This document shows positions 36,281-45,959 of a DNA stretch of 64,000 nucleotides, piece after piece. Location: contig JAITFE010000086.1 in assembly GCA_031281585.1 (NCBI GenBank), positions 28,830-92,829 on the forward strand. The letters are read 5' to 3'. A program made the translations under genes and the position numbers. Position 1 is the first letter of the stretch, and every line of letters starts with the position of its first letter. The DNA is from Bifidobacteriaceae bacterium. GTDB taxonomy: Bacteria; Actinomycetota; Actinomycetes; Actinomycetales; WQXJ01. The notes beneath the pieces were generated by a model. The model did no database searches and had not been told where the DNA came from. It saw only the letters and a program-made list of their open reading frames with translations.

Positions 36281-37510
36281 ATGACCACACCCGCCACGAC
36301 CGACACCTGTCAGGCCGACCTGGCCCGTCCCCCCGTCCCGGACCCGCTGGCGGCCGCGACGAGCCAAGCGGTCGCGACTGTGCGCCGGGGGATCGAGGAA
36401 TTCGGCCCCAGGTTCCCGGGAGACTGCAGTGTGGACGGCCGCTACCGCAACCGTGAGGACGGAGCCGAACCCGGCGCCAACACCGGATGGACCACCGGAT
36501 TCCGCACCGGCCTGATCTGGCTCGCCAACGAACTCTCCCCCGATCCGGCTTTCGCGGAGGCGGGTGCCCAGGACGTGGAAAGCTTCACGCGGCGCCTGGA
36601 CAGCCGGTCAGGCCTGGACACACACGATTTGGGTTTCCTCTACATGCCCTCATGCGTGGCCGCCTGGCGGGTCGCCCGGTCGCCGCAGGGATTCGCGGCC
36701 GCCCTCGGCGCGGCGCAGGCGCTGATGGAACGTTTTGTCGAACCGGCCGGCATCTTCCAAGCCTGGGGAGCTTTGGACGACGCGAACCAGCACGGGCGGG
36801 CCATCATCGACTCCGCCATGAACATGCCCCTCCTTTATTGGGCCAGTCGCGAGACCCGTGACGGGCAGTACTCCGACGCGGCGGTCAGGCACATCCGCCA
36901 ACTGCGGGACCACCTGGTCCGCGCCGACAACTCCACCTTCCACACCTTCGCGTGGCACACCGGGACCGGGGCCCCCTTGTCCGGGGCGACCGCGCAAGGG
37001 TATTCGGATTCGTCCTGTTGGGCCCGCGGCCAGGCCTGGGCCGTGTACGGCTTCGCGCTCAGTTTCCGCTGGACCGGCGACCCGACCTTCCTGGACGCGG
37101 CGCAGCGGTGCGCCGACCACTACCTGGAACACCTTCCCGCCGATCGGATTCCCTACTGGGACTTGGTGTTCCAAGACGACAGCTGCGGACAACCCCGCGA
37201 CTCCTCGGCCGCCGCCATCGCGAGCTGCGGCCTGCTCGAACTGGCCGACCTGGCCAGCACAGCCGAGGATCGGCAGCGCTACCGCGAGGCCGCCCTGGCC
37301 GCAGTCGCCGCGCTGGTTGACGGCTATGTGCCGGACGCCGCGACCCGCCCAAACGCGCAGCTGCTCCACGGCGTCTACGACATTCCCTCCCGGACCGGCA
37401 TTGACGAGGCCAACCTCTGGGGCGACTACTTCTACGTGGAGGCGCTCACGCGCCTGGCCCGTCCCACCTGGACACCCTATTGGCTCACTGGATTGGAGAT
37501 TCAAGCATGA
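36281..37510 (+). CDS. ugl: Unsaturated glucuronyl hydrolase (GH88)
   Basis: A 409-residue alpha/alpha-barrel enzyme. It hydrates the 4,5-unsaturated uronate at the non-reducing end of lyase products and releases it. Key residues are in DTHDLGFLY (the HDLGF Asp) and in the D-S-A-M-N-M-P segment (second conserved Asp). WARGQAWAVYGFA, ADRIPYWD, DSSAAAIASC and NLWGDYFYVEAL are family motifs. GAGGAG lies before the ATG. The stop overlaps the KduD start (ATGA). The substrate could come from hyaluronan, chondroitin or heparin-like chains. Confidence 0.9.
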   Translation: MTTPATTDTCQADLARPPVPDPLAAATSQAVATVRRGIEEFGPRFPGDCSVDGRYRNREDGAEPGANTGWTTGFRTGLIWLANELSPDPAFAEAGAQDVESFTRRLDSRSGLDTHDLGFLYMPSCVAAWRVARSPQGFAAALGAAQALMERFVEPAGIFQAWGALDDANQHGRAIIDSAMNMPLLYWASRETRDGQYSDAAVRHIRQLRDHLVRADNSTFHTFAWHTGTGAPLSGATAQGYSDSSCWARGQAWAVYGFALSFRWTGDPTFLDAAQRCADHYLEHLPADRIPYWDLVFQDDSCGQPRDSSAAAIASCGLLELADLASTAEDRQRYREAALAAVAALVDGYVPDAATRPNAQLLHGVYDIPSRTGIDEANLWGDYFYVEALTRLARPTWTPYWLTGLEIQA

Positions 37511-38271
37511 TTTTGGACCAGTTCTCGTTGGAGGGCCGCGTGGCCCTGGTGACCGGCGCCAACCAAGGCCTGGGGCAAGGCATAGCGCTCGGCCTGGCCG
37601 AGGCCGGGGCGGACATCGCCGTCTCCTCTCCAGGCGAGGCGGATTCGACCATCAGCCAAATCGAAGCCCTGGGCCGCCGCACCCTCCACCTGCCGCTGGA
37701 CCTGACAACAGCCTCCCCCCAGGACCTGGCGGCCCTGGTCGACTCGGTGGCACCCGCCCTGGGCCGGCTTGACATTTTGGTCAACAACGCCGGAATAATC
37801 CACCGCGAGCCCGCCACGGACCACGCCGCCGAGGCCTGGCGGCGGGTCATGGCGATCAACCTCGACGCGGCCTTCTTCTTGGCGCAGGCCGCCGGGCGGG
37901 CCATGGTCGCACAGGGCAGCGGGAAGATCATCTTCATAGCCTCCATGCTCAGCTTCCAAGGCGGCATCCTGGTGCCCTCCTACACGGCGACCAAGCACGC
38001 CGTGGCCGGCCTGACCAAGGCCTTCGCCAACGAATGGGCCGCCAGCGGAGTCAACGTCAACGCGATCGCCCCCGGCTACATGGCGACCGACAACACGACC
38101 GCTCTGCGCGCCGACCCAGTTCGCAGCGAATCCATCCTGAGCCGTATCCCGGCCGGCCGGTGGGGCACGCCGGCGGACCTGGCCGCGATAGCCGTGTTCC
38201 TCTCCGCGCCGGCCAGCGACTACCTCAACGGGGCCGTGGTGCCAGTGGACGGCGGCTGGCTTGTCCGTTAA
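37507..38271 (+). CDS. kduD: 2-dehydro-3-deoxy-D-gluconate 5-dehydrogenase (KduD-like SDR)
   Basis: A 254-residue short-chain dehydrogenase. It has the NAD-binding TGANQGLGQG, NNAG, a catalytic Ser in ASMLS and YTATKHAV (YxxxK). Motifs and neighbours fit KduD, which reduces 2,5-diketo-3-deoxygluconate to KDG, although generic SDR specificity cannot be proved from motifs. It sits directly between GH88 and KduI. Confidence 0.85.
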   Translation: MILDQFSLEGRVALVTGANQGLGQGIALGLAEAGADIAVSSPGEADSTISQIEALGRRTLHLPLDLTTASPQDLAALVDSVAPALGRLDILVNNAGIIHREPATDHAAEAWRRVMAINLDAAFFLAQAAGRAMVAQGSGKIIFIASMLSFQGGILVPSYTATKHAVAGLTKAFANEWAASGVNVNAIAPGYMATDNTTALRADPVRSESILSRIPAGRWGTPADLAAIAVFLSAPASDYLNGAVVPVDGGWLVR

Positions 38272-38328
38272 CGCCGGGGCCGCAGCCGCCCCGACCGCCG
38301 CCGCAGGCAGGCCACGGCTGCCCCGGCG
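38272..38328 (+). other. Intra-operon hairpin before kduI
   Basis: CGCCGGGGC (38272-38280) pairs with GCCCCGGCG (38320-38328), and AGCC with GGCT inside after a three-base bulge. There is no T tract, so it is more likely an RNA-stability or processing structure than a terminator. Confidence 0.4.
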
Positions 38329-38382
38329 CCCCGAACAGACCGGCGGACCCCGGTGCCGCCCACCCAAGAAAGGAACCAACTG

Positions 38383-39213
38383 ATGGAACAACGGTATGCG
38401 ACCAATCCGGACCAGATCCGCCATTTCGACACGGCGGAGCTCCGTCGGCAGTATCTGATCTCCGACCTGTTCGCCCCCGACCAGGTCAAGCTTGTCTACA
38501 CGCACCACGACCGCATAGTGCTGGGCGGGATCACCCCGGTCAACGCGCCGCTTAGCTTGACCGCGCCGGACGAACTGCGGGCGCCCAGCTTCTTCGCGAA
38601 CCGCGAGGCCGGGTTCGTCAACGTGGGCGGAGACGGAATTGTCACCGTTGGCGGCGAAGTCCACGAACTGCCGCACGGCGGCTGCCTGTACATTGGCAAA
38701 GACGCCCCCGACCCGTCGTTCGCCAGCGCGCAGCCCGCCGACCCGGCCCGCTTCTACGTGTTCTCCGCGCCGGCGCACACGTCTTACCCGACTGCGGCGG
38801 TGGCGCCGGGGCAGGGCACAGTCCGCGAGCTCGGCGACCCGCTCACCTCCAACGAGCGCCTCCTCAACCAGTACATCCATCTGGACGGCGTGCCCTCATG
38901 CCAGGTGGTGATGGGCGTGACAACGCTCAGGCCCGGCTCCATGTGGAACACCATGCCCGCCCACACCCACGACCGGCGCACCGAGTGCTACCTCTATTTC
39001 GACCTGCCGGAGGAAGCTCGCGTGGTCCATCTGCTGGGCGAGCCGAAGCAGACCCGCCACCTGATAGTCGCCAACCGGGAAGCGGTCATCTCGCCAAGCT
39101 GGTCCATCCACTCGGGTGTCGGCACGGCATCGTATTCCTTCGTCTGGGCCATGGCGGGCGAAAACAAAACCTTTGACGACATGGACCCGGCCCCGGCGGC
39201 CGGACTCGAGTAG
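38383..39213 (+). CDS. kduI: 5-dehydro-4-deoxy-D-glucuronate isomerase (KduI)
   Basis: A 276-residue cupin isomerase that converts 5-keto-4-deoxyuronate to 2,5-diketo-3-deoxygluconate. Metal ligands are visible in PAHTHDRRTECYLYFDL (two His and a Glu) and WSIHSGVGT (His). The N terminus MEQRYATNPDQIRHFDT and LITDLF-like LISDLFAPDQVKL are typical of KduI. The ATG has AAAGGA upstream. Confidence 0.92.
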   Translation: MEQRYATNPDQIRHFDTAELRRQYLISDLFAPDQVKLVYTHHDRIVLGGITPVNAPLSLTAPDELRAPSFFANREAGFVNVGGDGIVTVGGEVHELPHGGCLYIGKDAPDPSFASAQPADPARFYVFSAPAHTSYPTAAVAPGQGTVRELGDPLTSNERLLNQYIHLDGVPSCQVVMGVTTLRPGSMWNTMPAHTHDRRTECYLYFDLPEEARVVHLLGEPKQTRHLIVANREAVISPSWSIHSGVGTASYSFVWAMAGENKTFDDMDPAPAAGLE

Positions 39214-39496
39214 TGTCCAAGACCGCGCGCCTGTCCGCGCGGGGGGCTGCCCAAGGCGACGGCCCCGGCGCCCCCTCCCCCGCGCGCCGCGCAAACGAGC
39301 CCGCCCGCGCGGCCCAAGGCCCCTGGCAAACCCGGCGGGCCTTGGCCTTCCAATACGCGGACAACGCCGCCTGCCTGAGGCGACCGGCGGCACCGGCGCC
39401 ACACGCGGCACAGTCTGCACGCGCGGCGGGGAAAGGCGGGGCTCCGGCCGACGCCCGCCCCCGTCCCGCCCAACTCAAACGAAATGGAGGGTGAGC
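39214..39496. other. GC-skewed spacer between kduI and eda
   Basis: No gene or clear signal is seen. The stretch is unusually C-rich and low in complexity (many CGCGCG and CCCC runs). It ends with GGAGGGTGAGC, the ribosome site of the aldolase gene. Confidence 0.5.
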
Positions 39497-40135
39497 ATGC
39501 GGCAATTCGGATCGCAGCTAGTCCCCGTGGTGGTGATCGACAACGCCCAGGACGCCAACCCGCTCGCTGACGCGCTGGTGGCCGGGGGCCTGCCGGTCGC
39601 GGAGATCACCTTGCGCACGCCTGCCAGTTTGGAGGCCATCCGGGCGCTGGCCCACCGCGAGGACATCCTGGTCGGGGCCGGCACCGTGCTGGGCGCCGCC
39701 CAATTGGAGGGGGCGCTGGCGGCGGGCGCACGCTTCGCCGTGTCGCCGGGGTTCACGCCAGCGTTGCTGCAGCGGGCCGCCGAGCTTCACGCGTGGCTCA
39801 TCCCCGGCGCCACCACGGCGGCCGAGGTCCAGCAACTCCTGGAATGGGGCCTGGACCTGATCAAGTTCTTCCCGGCCGCCACCGCCGGCGGACCCGGCGC
39901 CATCAAAGCCTTGGCGGCGCCGTTCCGGCAGGCTCGCTTCATCCCGACCGGCGGCGTCAACGCCGACAACCTGGCCGAATACCTCTCGCTGCCGTCCGTC
40001 AGCCAGGTCGGCGGCTCCTGGATGGTGCCCCGGAGCGCCATCGCGGCCGGGGACTTCGACGGGATCCAGACCCTGGTCCGCCAGGCGGTCGCGTTGGCAG
40101 ATCAGATCGTCGGGGCGGCGGGGGGCACCCAATGA
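39497..40135 (+). CDS. eda: KDPG/KHG aldolase
   Basis: A 212-residue class I aldolase that splits 2-keto-3-deoxy-6-phosphogluconate to pyruvate and glyceraldehyde-3-phosphate. It has the active-site Glu in AEITLRTP, GAGTVL, VSPGFTP, the Schiff-base Lys in DLIKFFPA and PTGGVN, at the usual family spacing. GGAGGG is seven bases before the ATG. The stop overlaps the kinase start (ATGA). Confidence 0.93.
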   Translation: MRQFGSQLVPVVVIDNAQDANPLADALVAGGLPVAEITLRTPASLEAIRALAHREDILVGAGTVLGAAQLEGALAAGARFAVSPGFTPALLQRAAELHAWLIPGATTAAEVQQLLEWGLDLIKFFPAATAGGPGAIKALAAPFRQARFIPTGGVNADNLAEYLSLPSVSQVGGSWMVPRSAIAAGDFDGIQTLVRQAVALADQIVGAAGGTQ

Positions 40136-41229
40136 CCGCGTCCGCCGAACCGAATGACCGCCGGTACGACATTGTGGCCCTGGGCGAGGTCATGTTGCGC
40201 CTCGACCCCGGCGAGGGGCGGGTTCACACCGCCACCAGCTTCACGGTCGCCGAAGGCGGCGGAGAATACAACGTGGCGCGAGGTCTGGCCAGCGTCTTCG
40301 GGTTGCGGGCGGCTGTGGTCACAGCCCTGGTGGACAACCCCGTGGGACGCTTGATCGAGGCCCGGATACGGGCGGGGGGCGTGGACGCCGACTTCGTCAA
40401 GTGGGTCGCCTTCGACGGGATTGGACGCGAGTCGCGCAACGGGCTCAACTTCACCGAACGCGGCTTCGGGGTTCGCGGCGCGGTGGGGGTGTCCGACCGG
40501 GGCCACACCGCGATTTCCCAAATGACGCCCGATGCCGTCGACTGGGACACGCTGTTCGGCCGCCTTGGGACGCGCTGGTTCCACACCGGCGGCATCTATT
40601 GCGGCCTGTCCGAACAGTCCTCCCGGACCGCCCTCGCGGCCGTCAAGGCCGCCAAGGAGCACGGCGCGACCGTCTCATACGACCTGAATTACCGTCCCAG
40701 CCTGTGGCGTGGGAACGGCGGCCAGGCCCGCGCCCGCGCGGTCAACCGGGAAATCGCGCCCTACGTGGACGTGATGCTGGGCAACGAGGAGGACTTCACG
40801 GCGGCGCTCGGCTTCGAGGTGGCCGGGGTGGACGCCAACCTCACGCAATTGCCCACCGAGTCTTATGCGGCCATGATCAGCGAAGTCGCCCAGGCGTACC
40901 CGAACCTGCGGGTGATCGCGACCACTTTGCGGACCGTCCGGTCCGCCTCCGTCAACGATTGGGGAGCGCTGGCCTGGTCCCCGGAAGAGGGCCTGTGCCA
41001 GGCCGCGACCCGCGAGGGCCTGTTCATCCTGGACCGGGTGGGCGGCGGCGACTCCTTCGCCTCCGGGTTGATTTACGGCCTGCTGACGGACGCCGGCCTG
41101 GCCGCGGCGGTGAACTACGGCGCCGCTCATGGGGCTCTGGCCATGACGACCCCCGGCGACACGTCCATGGCCACCAAGAGCGAGGTCCTCAAGCTGGCGG
41201 GAGGCGGCAGCGCCCGCATCGACCGGTGA
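40132..41229 (+). CDS. kdgK: 2-dehydro-3-deoxygluconate kinase (PfkB family)
   Basis: A 365-residue PfkB-fold sugar kinase. The N-terminal VALGEVMLRLDPG, EGGGEYNVARGLA and the C-terminal catalytic VGGGDSFASGLIYG (usual GAGD) are present. It phosphorylates KDG to KDPG for the preceding aldolase. Overlap with eda makes it the last gene of the operon. No strong terminator is seen in the 250-bp gap that follows. Confidence 0.9.
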   Translation: MTASAEPNDRRYDIVALGEVMLRLDPGEGRVHTATSFTVAEGGGEYNVARGLASVFGLRAAVVTALVDNPVGRLIEARIRAGGVDADFVKWVAFDGIGRESRNGLNFTERGFGVRGAVGVSDRGHTAISQMTPDAVDWDTLFGRLGTRWFHTGGIYCGLSEQSSRTALAAVKAAKEHGATVSYDLNYRPSLWRGNGGQARARAVNREIAPYVDVMLGNEEDFTAALGFEVAGVDANLTQLPTESYAAMISEVAQAYPNLRVIATTLRTVRSASVNDWGALAWSPEEGLCQAATREGLFILDRVGGGDSFASGLIYGLLTDAGLAAAVNYGAAHGALAMTTPGDTSMATKSEVLKLAGGGSARIDR

Positions 41230-41479
41230 GCTCCGTCCGCCTGCCCACTTGGTCGCGCTCGTCGTCCGCCAACTCCAACAAGGCCTTCGGCCTGCCCGTC
41301 CTCGCCACACCCCATCGCGCCGGGCTTACAGCGCGAACTCAAGGCGGGAACAGTAGGGGCGTCTGACGGTCGTGGCCGGATCGACTGGCGTCCAGGAAAC
41401 CCTCAGCTAATTGCAAGGATTCCCCCAGACTAGCCTGCCAGACTCCTTCTCGGTCAACTGATCGGAAGGACTCATCCAG

Positions 41480-42874
41480 ATGCTCGCAAGAATCAGGCGA
41501 CGGGCCGCGACCAGGACTCGCCCGGGCCCAGACGGAACCGGCCCGGACGCTGCCGCCGAGCCTCCAGCACAAGGCGACGGCCGGCCGCCGGACCGCCGGC
41601 GGCGGAGAAGGCGCTGGCCTTGGTTGGTGGCCGGGGTCGGCGCCTTGGCGGCGGGTGTCGCAACCTACTGGGTGGTCTGGGGCAGCCCCGAGGCGGAGGC
41701 CGACCAAGTCATCACCCAGACGGCCACAGCCAGCCTGCAAACCCTTGACAAGTCCGTCTCCGCCACCGGGACCATCACCCAGGCGGTCAACGAGACGGTC
41801 TCCTTCGAGGCCAGCGGAACGGTTCTGAGCGTCGAGGTGGCCGAAGGCGACATGGTCGAAGAGGGGCAGACGCTCGCCACGATCGACACCTTGCGGCTGG
41901 AGGCCGCCCGCCTCGAAGCCGAAGCCGCCTTGGCCCAGGCCGAGGCTTCGCTGTCCCAGGCGGAGGCGGCCGACGACGGCTCCACGGCATCGGACGCCAA
42001 GATCGCAGCCGCCGAAGCGCAGGTCGACGTCGCCGAATCGAACCTCGCGACGGCCGAATCCAACATGGCCGACGCGGTCCTGGTCGCGCCGGCCGCCGGG
42101 CAGGTCACCTCTGTGGCCGTGGCAGTCGGCGACTTCGTCGGGTCGGCGACCGGATCGGGAACATCAAGCGGCGCCGGCGGGGCCATGGCGGGCGCCGGTC
42201 AGACGGCCTCTGGCTCGACCGGCGCGGCCTTCACCATTGTGGGGACCGAGTCTTGGTCGATCGACCTGACCGTCTCGGACTCCGACCTGGCGCTGTTGGA
42301 GATCGGCGGCCAGGCCGAGATCACGGTGAACGGGATTTCCGAGAACATCTTCGGTGTCATCGCCTCGCTCGGGCGGGTCGCTTCGACATCCGGCGGCAGC
42401 GCCGCCTTCCCGGTGGTCGTCCAAATCACCGGCAACCCGGAGGGCCTGTTGGACGGGTTGAGCGCGACCGTGGCGCTGATCTACGAACGGCGCACCGATG
42501 TGCTGACGGTGCCGCTCAGCGCCATCCAGACCGAGGATGGCGTCTCCTACGTGGACAAACTGGTCGACTCGGTCGCCACCCGGACCGAGGTCACCCTGGG
42601 CGAAACCTCCGGCTCGTTGGTGGAGATCACGCAAGGTCTGGACGAGGGCGACCAGGTGCAGATCATGGTGACGGTTTCGAGCGGGGGGTCGGAATCCGGC
42701 GACGGCGACGGCCAAGAGTTCCAGATCGGGCCTGGCGGGACCGGCGGCGAGTGGTCTTTCGACCAAATGCCCGGCGGGGGGCAGTTCCAGATGCCGGACG
42801 GCGGACAGATGCGGCAGCCAGGCGGCATGGGCGGCGGAGGCGGCATGGGCGGCGGGGGGTTCCCCAATGGCTGA
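41480..42874 (+). CDS. MacA-like periplasmic adaptor (membrane fusion protein)
   Basis: A 464-residue protein. One N-terminal transmembrane helix follows RRRRRWPW. A lipoyl/barrel-sandwich domain (GTVLSVEVAEGDMVEEGQTLATID) is split by an Ala-rich coiled coil (residues ~140-190), followed by beta-barrel segments. The C-terminal tail is Gly/Met-rich ([17 protein letters not shown]). GGAAGGA precedes the ATG. It overlaps the ATPase gene by 8 bp. In a Gram-positive cell it probably links the MacB-like permease to cell-wall substrates; the export cargo is unknown. Confidence 0.85.
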   Translation: MLARIRRRAATRTRPGPDGTGPDAAAEPPAQGDGRPPDRRRRRRRWPWLVAGVGALAAGVATYWVVWGSPEAEADQVITQTATASLQTLDKSVSATGTITQAVNETVSFEASGTVLSVEVAEGDMVEEGQTLATIDTLRLEAARLEAEAALAQAEASLSQAEAADDGSTASDAKIAAAEAQVDVAESNLATAESNMADAVLVAPAAGQVTSVAVAVGDFVGSATGSGTSSGAGGAMAGAGQTASGSTGAAFTIVGTESWSIDLTVSDSDLALLEIGGQAEITVNGISENIFGVIASLGRVASTSGGSAAFPVVVQITGNPEGLLDGLSATVALIYERRTDVLTVPLSAIQTEDGVSYVDKLVDSVATRTEVTLGETSGSLVEITQGLDEGDQVQIMVTVSSGGSESGDGDGQEFQIGPGGTGGEWSFDQMPGGGQFQMPDGGQMRQPGGMGGGGGMGGGGFPNG

Positions 42875-43580
42875 CACGGTGGTCATTCGCCTGGAGGGCG
42901 TTCGCAAGGTCTACACCAGCGGGGACATCGAGTTCGAGGCCCTCAGGGGGGTCACCCTGAGCATAGACGAGGGCGAATATGTGGCCGTGGTCGGCCCGTC
43001 CGGATCAGGCAAATCGACCCTGATGAACATTCTCGGCTGCCTCGACGTGGCCACCGAGGGCCGTTACCAGATCGCAGGCGAGGACGTGGGCCAGATGGAC
43101 GAGGCCGACCTGGCGGAGGTCCGCGGCCGCCGCATCGGCTTCGTCTTCCAGCAGTTCAATCTGCTGCCCGCGATGTCGGCCTGGCGCAATGTCGAACTGC
43201 CCCTGTCCTACGCCGGGGTGGGCCCGGCCGAGCGCAAACGCCGGGCCGTGGCGGCGCTGGAGAGAGTCGGCCTGGGCGACAAGATCGACAACCGGCCGGG
43301 CCAGCTCTCAGGCGGCCAGCAACAGCGGGTCGCCATCGCCCGCGCGCTGGTCAGCCAGCCGACGCTGCTGCTGGCGGACGAGCCGACTGGCAATCTCGAC
43401 TCGGCTTCGGCGCGGGAAATCCTCGACGTCTTCGACCAGGTGCATCGAGACGGGCGGACAGTTGTGCTAATCACCCATGATTGGGACGTGGCCCGGCGCA
43501 CCGACCGGTCAATCGAGGTGCGCGACGGCATGATCATGGAACGCGGCGAACCTTCGCCGGCAGGGGTTGATGGGCCATGA
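42867..43580 (+). CDS. MacB/LolD-type ABC transporter ATPase
   Basis: A 237-residue ATPase with Walker [11 protein letters not shown]-loop FVFQQFNLL, signature [15 protein letters not shown], Walker [13 protein letters not shown] and a switch His in LITHD. It powers the adjacent FtsX-domain permease. It overlaps both neighbours. Confidence 0.94.
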   Translation: MADTVVIRLEGVRKVYTSGDIEFEALRGVTLSIDEGEYVAVVGPSGSGKSTLMNILGCLDVATEGRYQIAGEDVGQMDEADLAEVRGRRIGFVFQQFNLLPAMSAWRNVELPLSYAGVGPAERKRRAVAALERVGLGDKIDNRPGQLSGGQQQRVAIARALVSQPTLLLADEPTGNLDSASAREILDVFDQVHRDGRTVVLITHDWDVARRTDRSIEVRDGMIMERGEPSPAGVDGP

Positions 43581-44809
43581 GTTGGGGCGAGACGATTCGG
43601 ACCGGTCTGGCCGCCATCCGCTCGCACGCCATGCGTTCGATGCTGACGATTCTGGGCATCCTGATCGGCATAGCGGCCGTGATCTTGACCGTGGGGCTGG
43701 GTTTGGGCACCCAGAAGGACGTTTCCGAGTCGATTTCCTCGCTCGGCTCGAACCTGCTGATCATACGGCCCGGGTCGTCGACCAGTTTGGAGGGCGTCCG
43801 CGGCGGTTTCGGGTCCTCCAGCAGCCTGACGATGGACGATGCCGCCGCCCTGCAGTCCGCCACGGCCGCGCCGGACATCGCCGGGGTTGCGCCGGAAGCC
43901 TCGACCTCTGTGTCGCTGGAAAACGGCGACACCAACTGGACGACCACCGTCACCGGCACCACCGCGTCCTGGCCGTCCGTCCGCTCACGCTCGCTCCTCC
44001 AGGGCGAGTTCTTCTCCGAGGCCGACGCCGCCGCCGGGGCCAGCGTCATAGTGTTGGGCGCCGAGACCGCCCAGGAACTGTTCGGCACCACTTGGGCGAC
44101 CGGCCGCTCGGTGACCATCGATTCGTCCACCTACGAGGTGGTCGGCGTGCTGGCGGAACAGGGCTCGTCCGACGAGACCAACCTTGACGACCTGGCGGTG
44201 GTCCCGATGAAGACCTATTCCGCGCAGATCTCGACCTCGACCACAACGACGGCGGTCCAGACGCTCTACGTCCAGGCCGCCACCGCGGACACTCTCTCGG
44301 CCGCCTACCAGGAGGCTGAGACACTGCTGTTGAACCTGCACGGGATCACCGATTCGGCATCGGCGGACTTCTCCATCTCATCGCAAGACGCGCTGGTCTC
44401 CACGGCCACCGCCGTTTACCGCACTTTGACCGTCTTGTTGGTGGGCATCGCGGCGATCGCCTTGCTGGTCGGCGGGATTGGGGTGATGAACATCATGCTG
44501 GTCTCGGTGACCGAGCGGACCCGCGAGATCGGGTTGCGCAAAGCCTTGGGCGCCAAGCCTTCGGCGATCCGCCGCCAGTTCCTGGTCGAAGCCACGGTCC
44601 TCGGGCTGGTGGGCGGCGTCTTGGGGGCGGGGTTGGGCATCACCGGCGCGCTGACCCTGCCGAGCGCGTTGGGTTCGTCAATCGTCATCTCCTGGCCGGC
44701 GGTGTTCGGGGCGGTGGCGGTGGCGGTCGGAATCGGCCTGGTCTTCGGCGTTTACCCGGCCACCCGCGCCGCCAAGCTGGCGCCGGTCGACGCTTTGCGG
44801 GCCGAATGA
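43577..44809 (+). CDS. MacB-type ABC permease (MacB_PCD and FtsX domains)
   Basis: A 410-residue membrane protein. A first helix ([26 protein letters not shown]) precedes a ~220-residue extracytoplasmic MacB-core domain. Three C-terminal helices with the FtsX motif [18 protein letters not shown] and [18 protein letters not shown] complete the family plan. It works with the preceding ATPase as a mechanotransmission-type exporter. Confidence 0.92.
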   Translation: MSWGETIRTGLAAIRSHAMRSMLTILGILIGIAAVILTVGLGLGTQKDVSESISSLGSNLLIIRPGSSTSLEGVRGGFGSSSSLTMDDAAALQSATAAPDIAGVAPEASTSVSLENGDTNWTTTVTGTTASWPSVRSRSLLQGEFFSEADAAAGASVIVLGAETAQELFGTTWATGRSVTIDSSTYEVVGVLAEQGSSDETNLDDLAVVPMKTYSAQISTSTTTTAVQTLYVQAATADTLSAAYQEAETLLLNLHGITDSASADFSISSQDALVSTATAVYRTLTVLLVGIAAIALLVGGIGVMNIMLVSVTERTREIGLRKALGAKPSAIRRQFLVEATVLGLVGGVLGAGLGITGALTLPSALGSSIVISWPAVFGAVAVAVGIGLVFGVYPATRAAKLAPVDALRAE

Positions 44810-44861
44810 GGACCACGCCGGCGGTCAACTTTCCCAGACAGATCAAGATATGGAGTCACCG

Positions 44862-45959
44862 ATGAAACTGCCACTGACAATTCGAGTCGGCCGGATGGCC
44901 GCCTTGGCCGCGGCCGCCCTGGCACTGACCGGCTGCGGCGGTGAGGCCCAACCGTCCGGCGGCGCCGAGGCCTCGACCGGCGGACCCGCCGAGACGGGCA
45001 GACCGGCCCAGGAGGGTGGCGGCGCGACCGAGGCCAACCCCGGCGTGTCCGGAACGATCGCCGCCGTCACAGACGACTTGCTCCAGGTCCAGGACTCGGA
45101 AAAGCAGACCGCAGTGTCCTATTCGGCCGACACGGTCATCACCGAGCAGGTGGCCGGTTCGGCGGCGGACGTGGTGGTCGGCTCCTGCGTGACCGCGATG
45201 GGCCAGGCGACTGATCCCCAGGCGGGCGACGATCCCGCCGACCAGGGCGACGATCAAGGGACCTTCGCGGCCGCCACCGTCGCCGTGTCCCCGGCCCAGG
45301 CCGACGGAACCTGCGCCTCGGTCGGCGCCGGCCGCGCCCAGGGCGGCCCGGGCGGGTGGTCGGAGGGAGAAATGCCCGAGGGGATGCCTGAGGGGGAAAT
45401 GCCGACTGACCGGCCATCCGGCATGGGTCCGGCTGATCCCAGCTGGTCTGGCGACCAGGGCGAAGGCGGAGGCCGAGCGCCGGGTGCCGCGATGACGGCG
45501 AACATCGCTGTGGGCCTGGTGACGGCCGTCGATGGCGATGCGGTGACGGTCGAGCAGTCCGGCCAGTTGGCTTTCGGGGGCGGTCAGGCAGAGGCTCAAT
45601 CGCCTCCGGCCGAAGACCAGTCCGAGCCGGTCAGCCGCTCTTTCACGATCACCGACGCGGAGATCACCGTCACCCGTACCGCAGACGCCAGTTCGTTGGA
45701 GGTCGGCAAGTGCGTTATGGCGCGGGGGGAGGTCGACGACTCGGGCCGGGTGGACGCCGAATCACTGCTGGTCTCCACGCCGGGCGAACAAGGCTGCGCC
45801 TCCGCCGCCGGCGGCCGTGGGGCCTTCCAATTTGGCGGGTCGGAGGGCGCGGGCGCCCCGGACGGAGCCGGGTCCAGGTCAGGCGGCCCGGCCCGGGATC
45901 GGTCCGGTGGAACGACCGGCGCTGACGGCGCCGCCACAGGTGGAGGAGGCACGACATGA
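44862..45959 (+). CDS. DUF5666-like lipoprotein
   Basis: A 365-residue protein. GGAG lies six bases before the chosen ATG. The lipobox is ALTGC (Cys about 25). Two DUF5666-like beta modules follow: VSGTIAAVTDDLLQVQD ... VVGSCVTAMGQ and VGLVTAVDGDAVTVEQ ... VGKCVMARGEVDDSGRVDAESLLV. The linkers are Gly/Pro/Met-rich and disordered. It lies between the MacB-like permease and a second adaptor and overlaps the latter (ATGA), so it is probably an outer component or cargo of the export system. The function is unknown. Confidence 0.75.
   Translation: MKLPLTIRVGRMAALAAAALALTGCGGEAQPSGGAEASTGGPAETGRPAQEGGGATEANPGVSGTIAAVTDDLLQVQDSEKQTAVSYSADTVITEQVAGSAADVVVGSCVTAMGQATDPQAGDDPADQGDDQGTFAAATVAVSPAQADGTCASVGAGRAQGGPGGWSEGEMPEGMPEGEMPTDRPSGMGPADPSWSGDQGEGGGRAPGAAMTANIAVGLVTAVDGDAVTVEQSGQLAFGGGQAEAQSPPAEDQSEPVSRSFTITDAEITVTRTADASSLEVGKCVMARGEVDDSGRVDAESLLVSTPGEQGCASAAGGRGAFQFGGSEGAGAPDGAGSRSGGPARDRSGGTTGADGAATGGGGTT

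Noticed and set aside
39116..39496. An N-terminal extension of the KDPG aldolase reading back into kduI
   Set aside because: It is Arg/Pro-rich without homology; the ATG at 39497 has a clear GGAGGG ribosome site.
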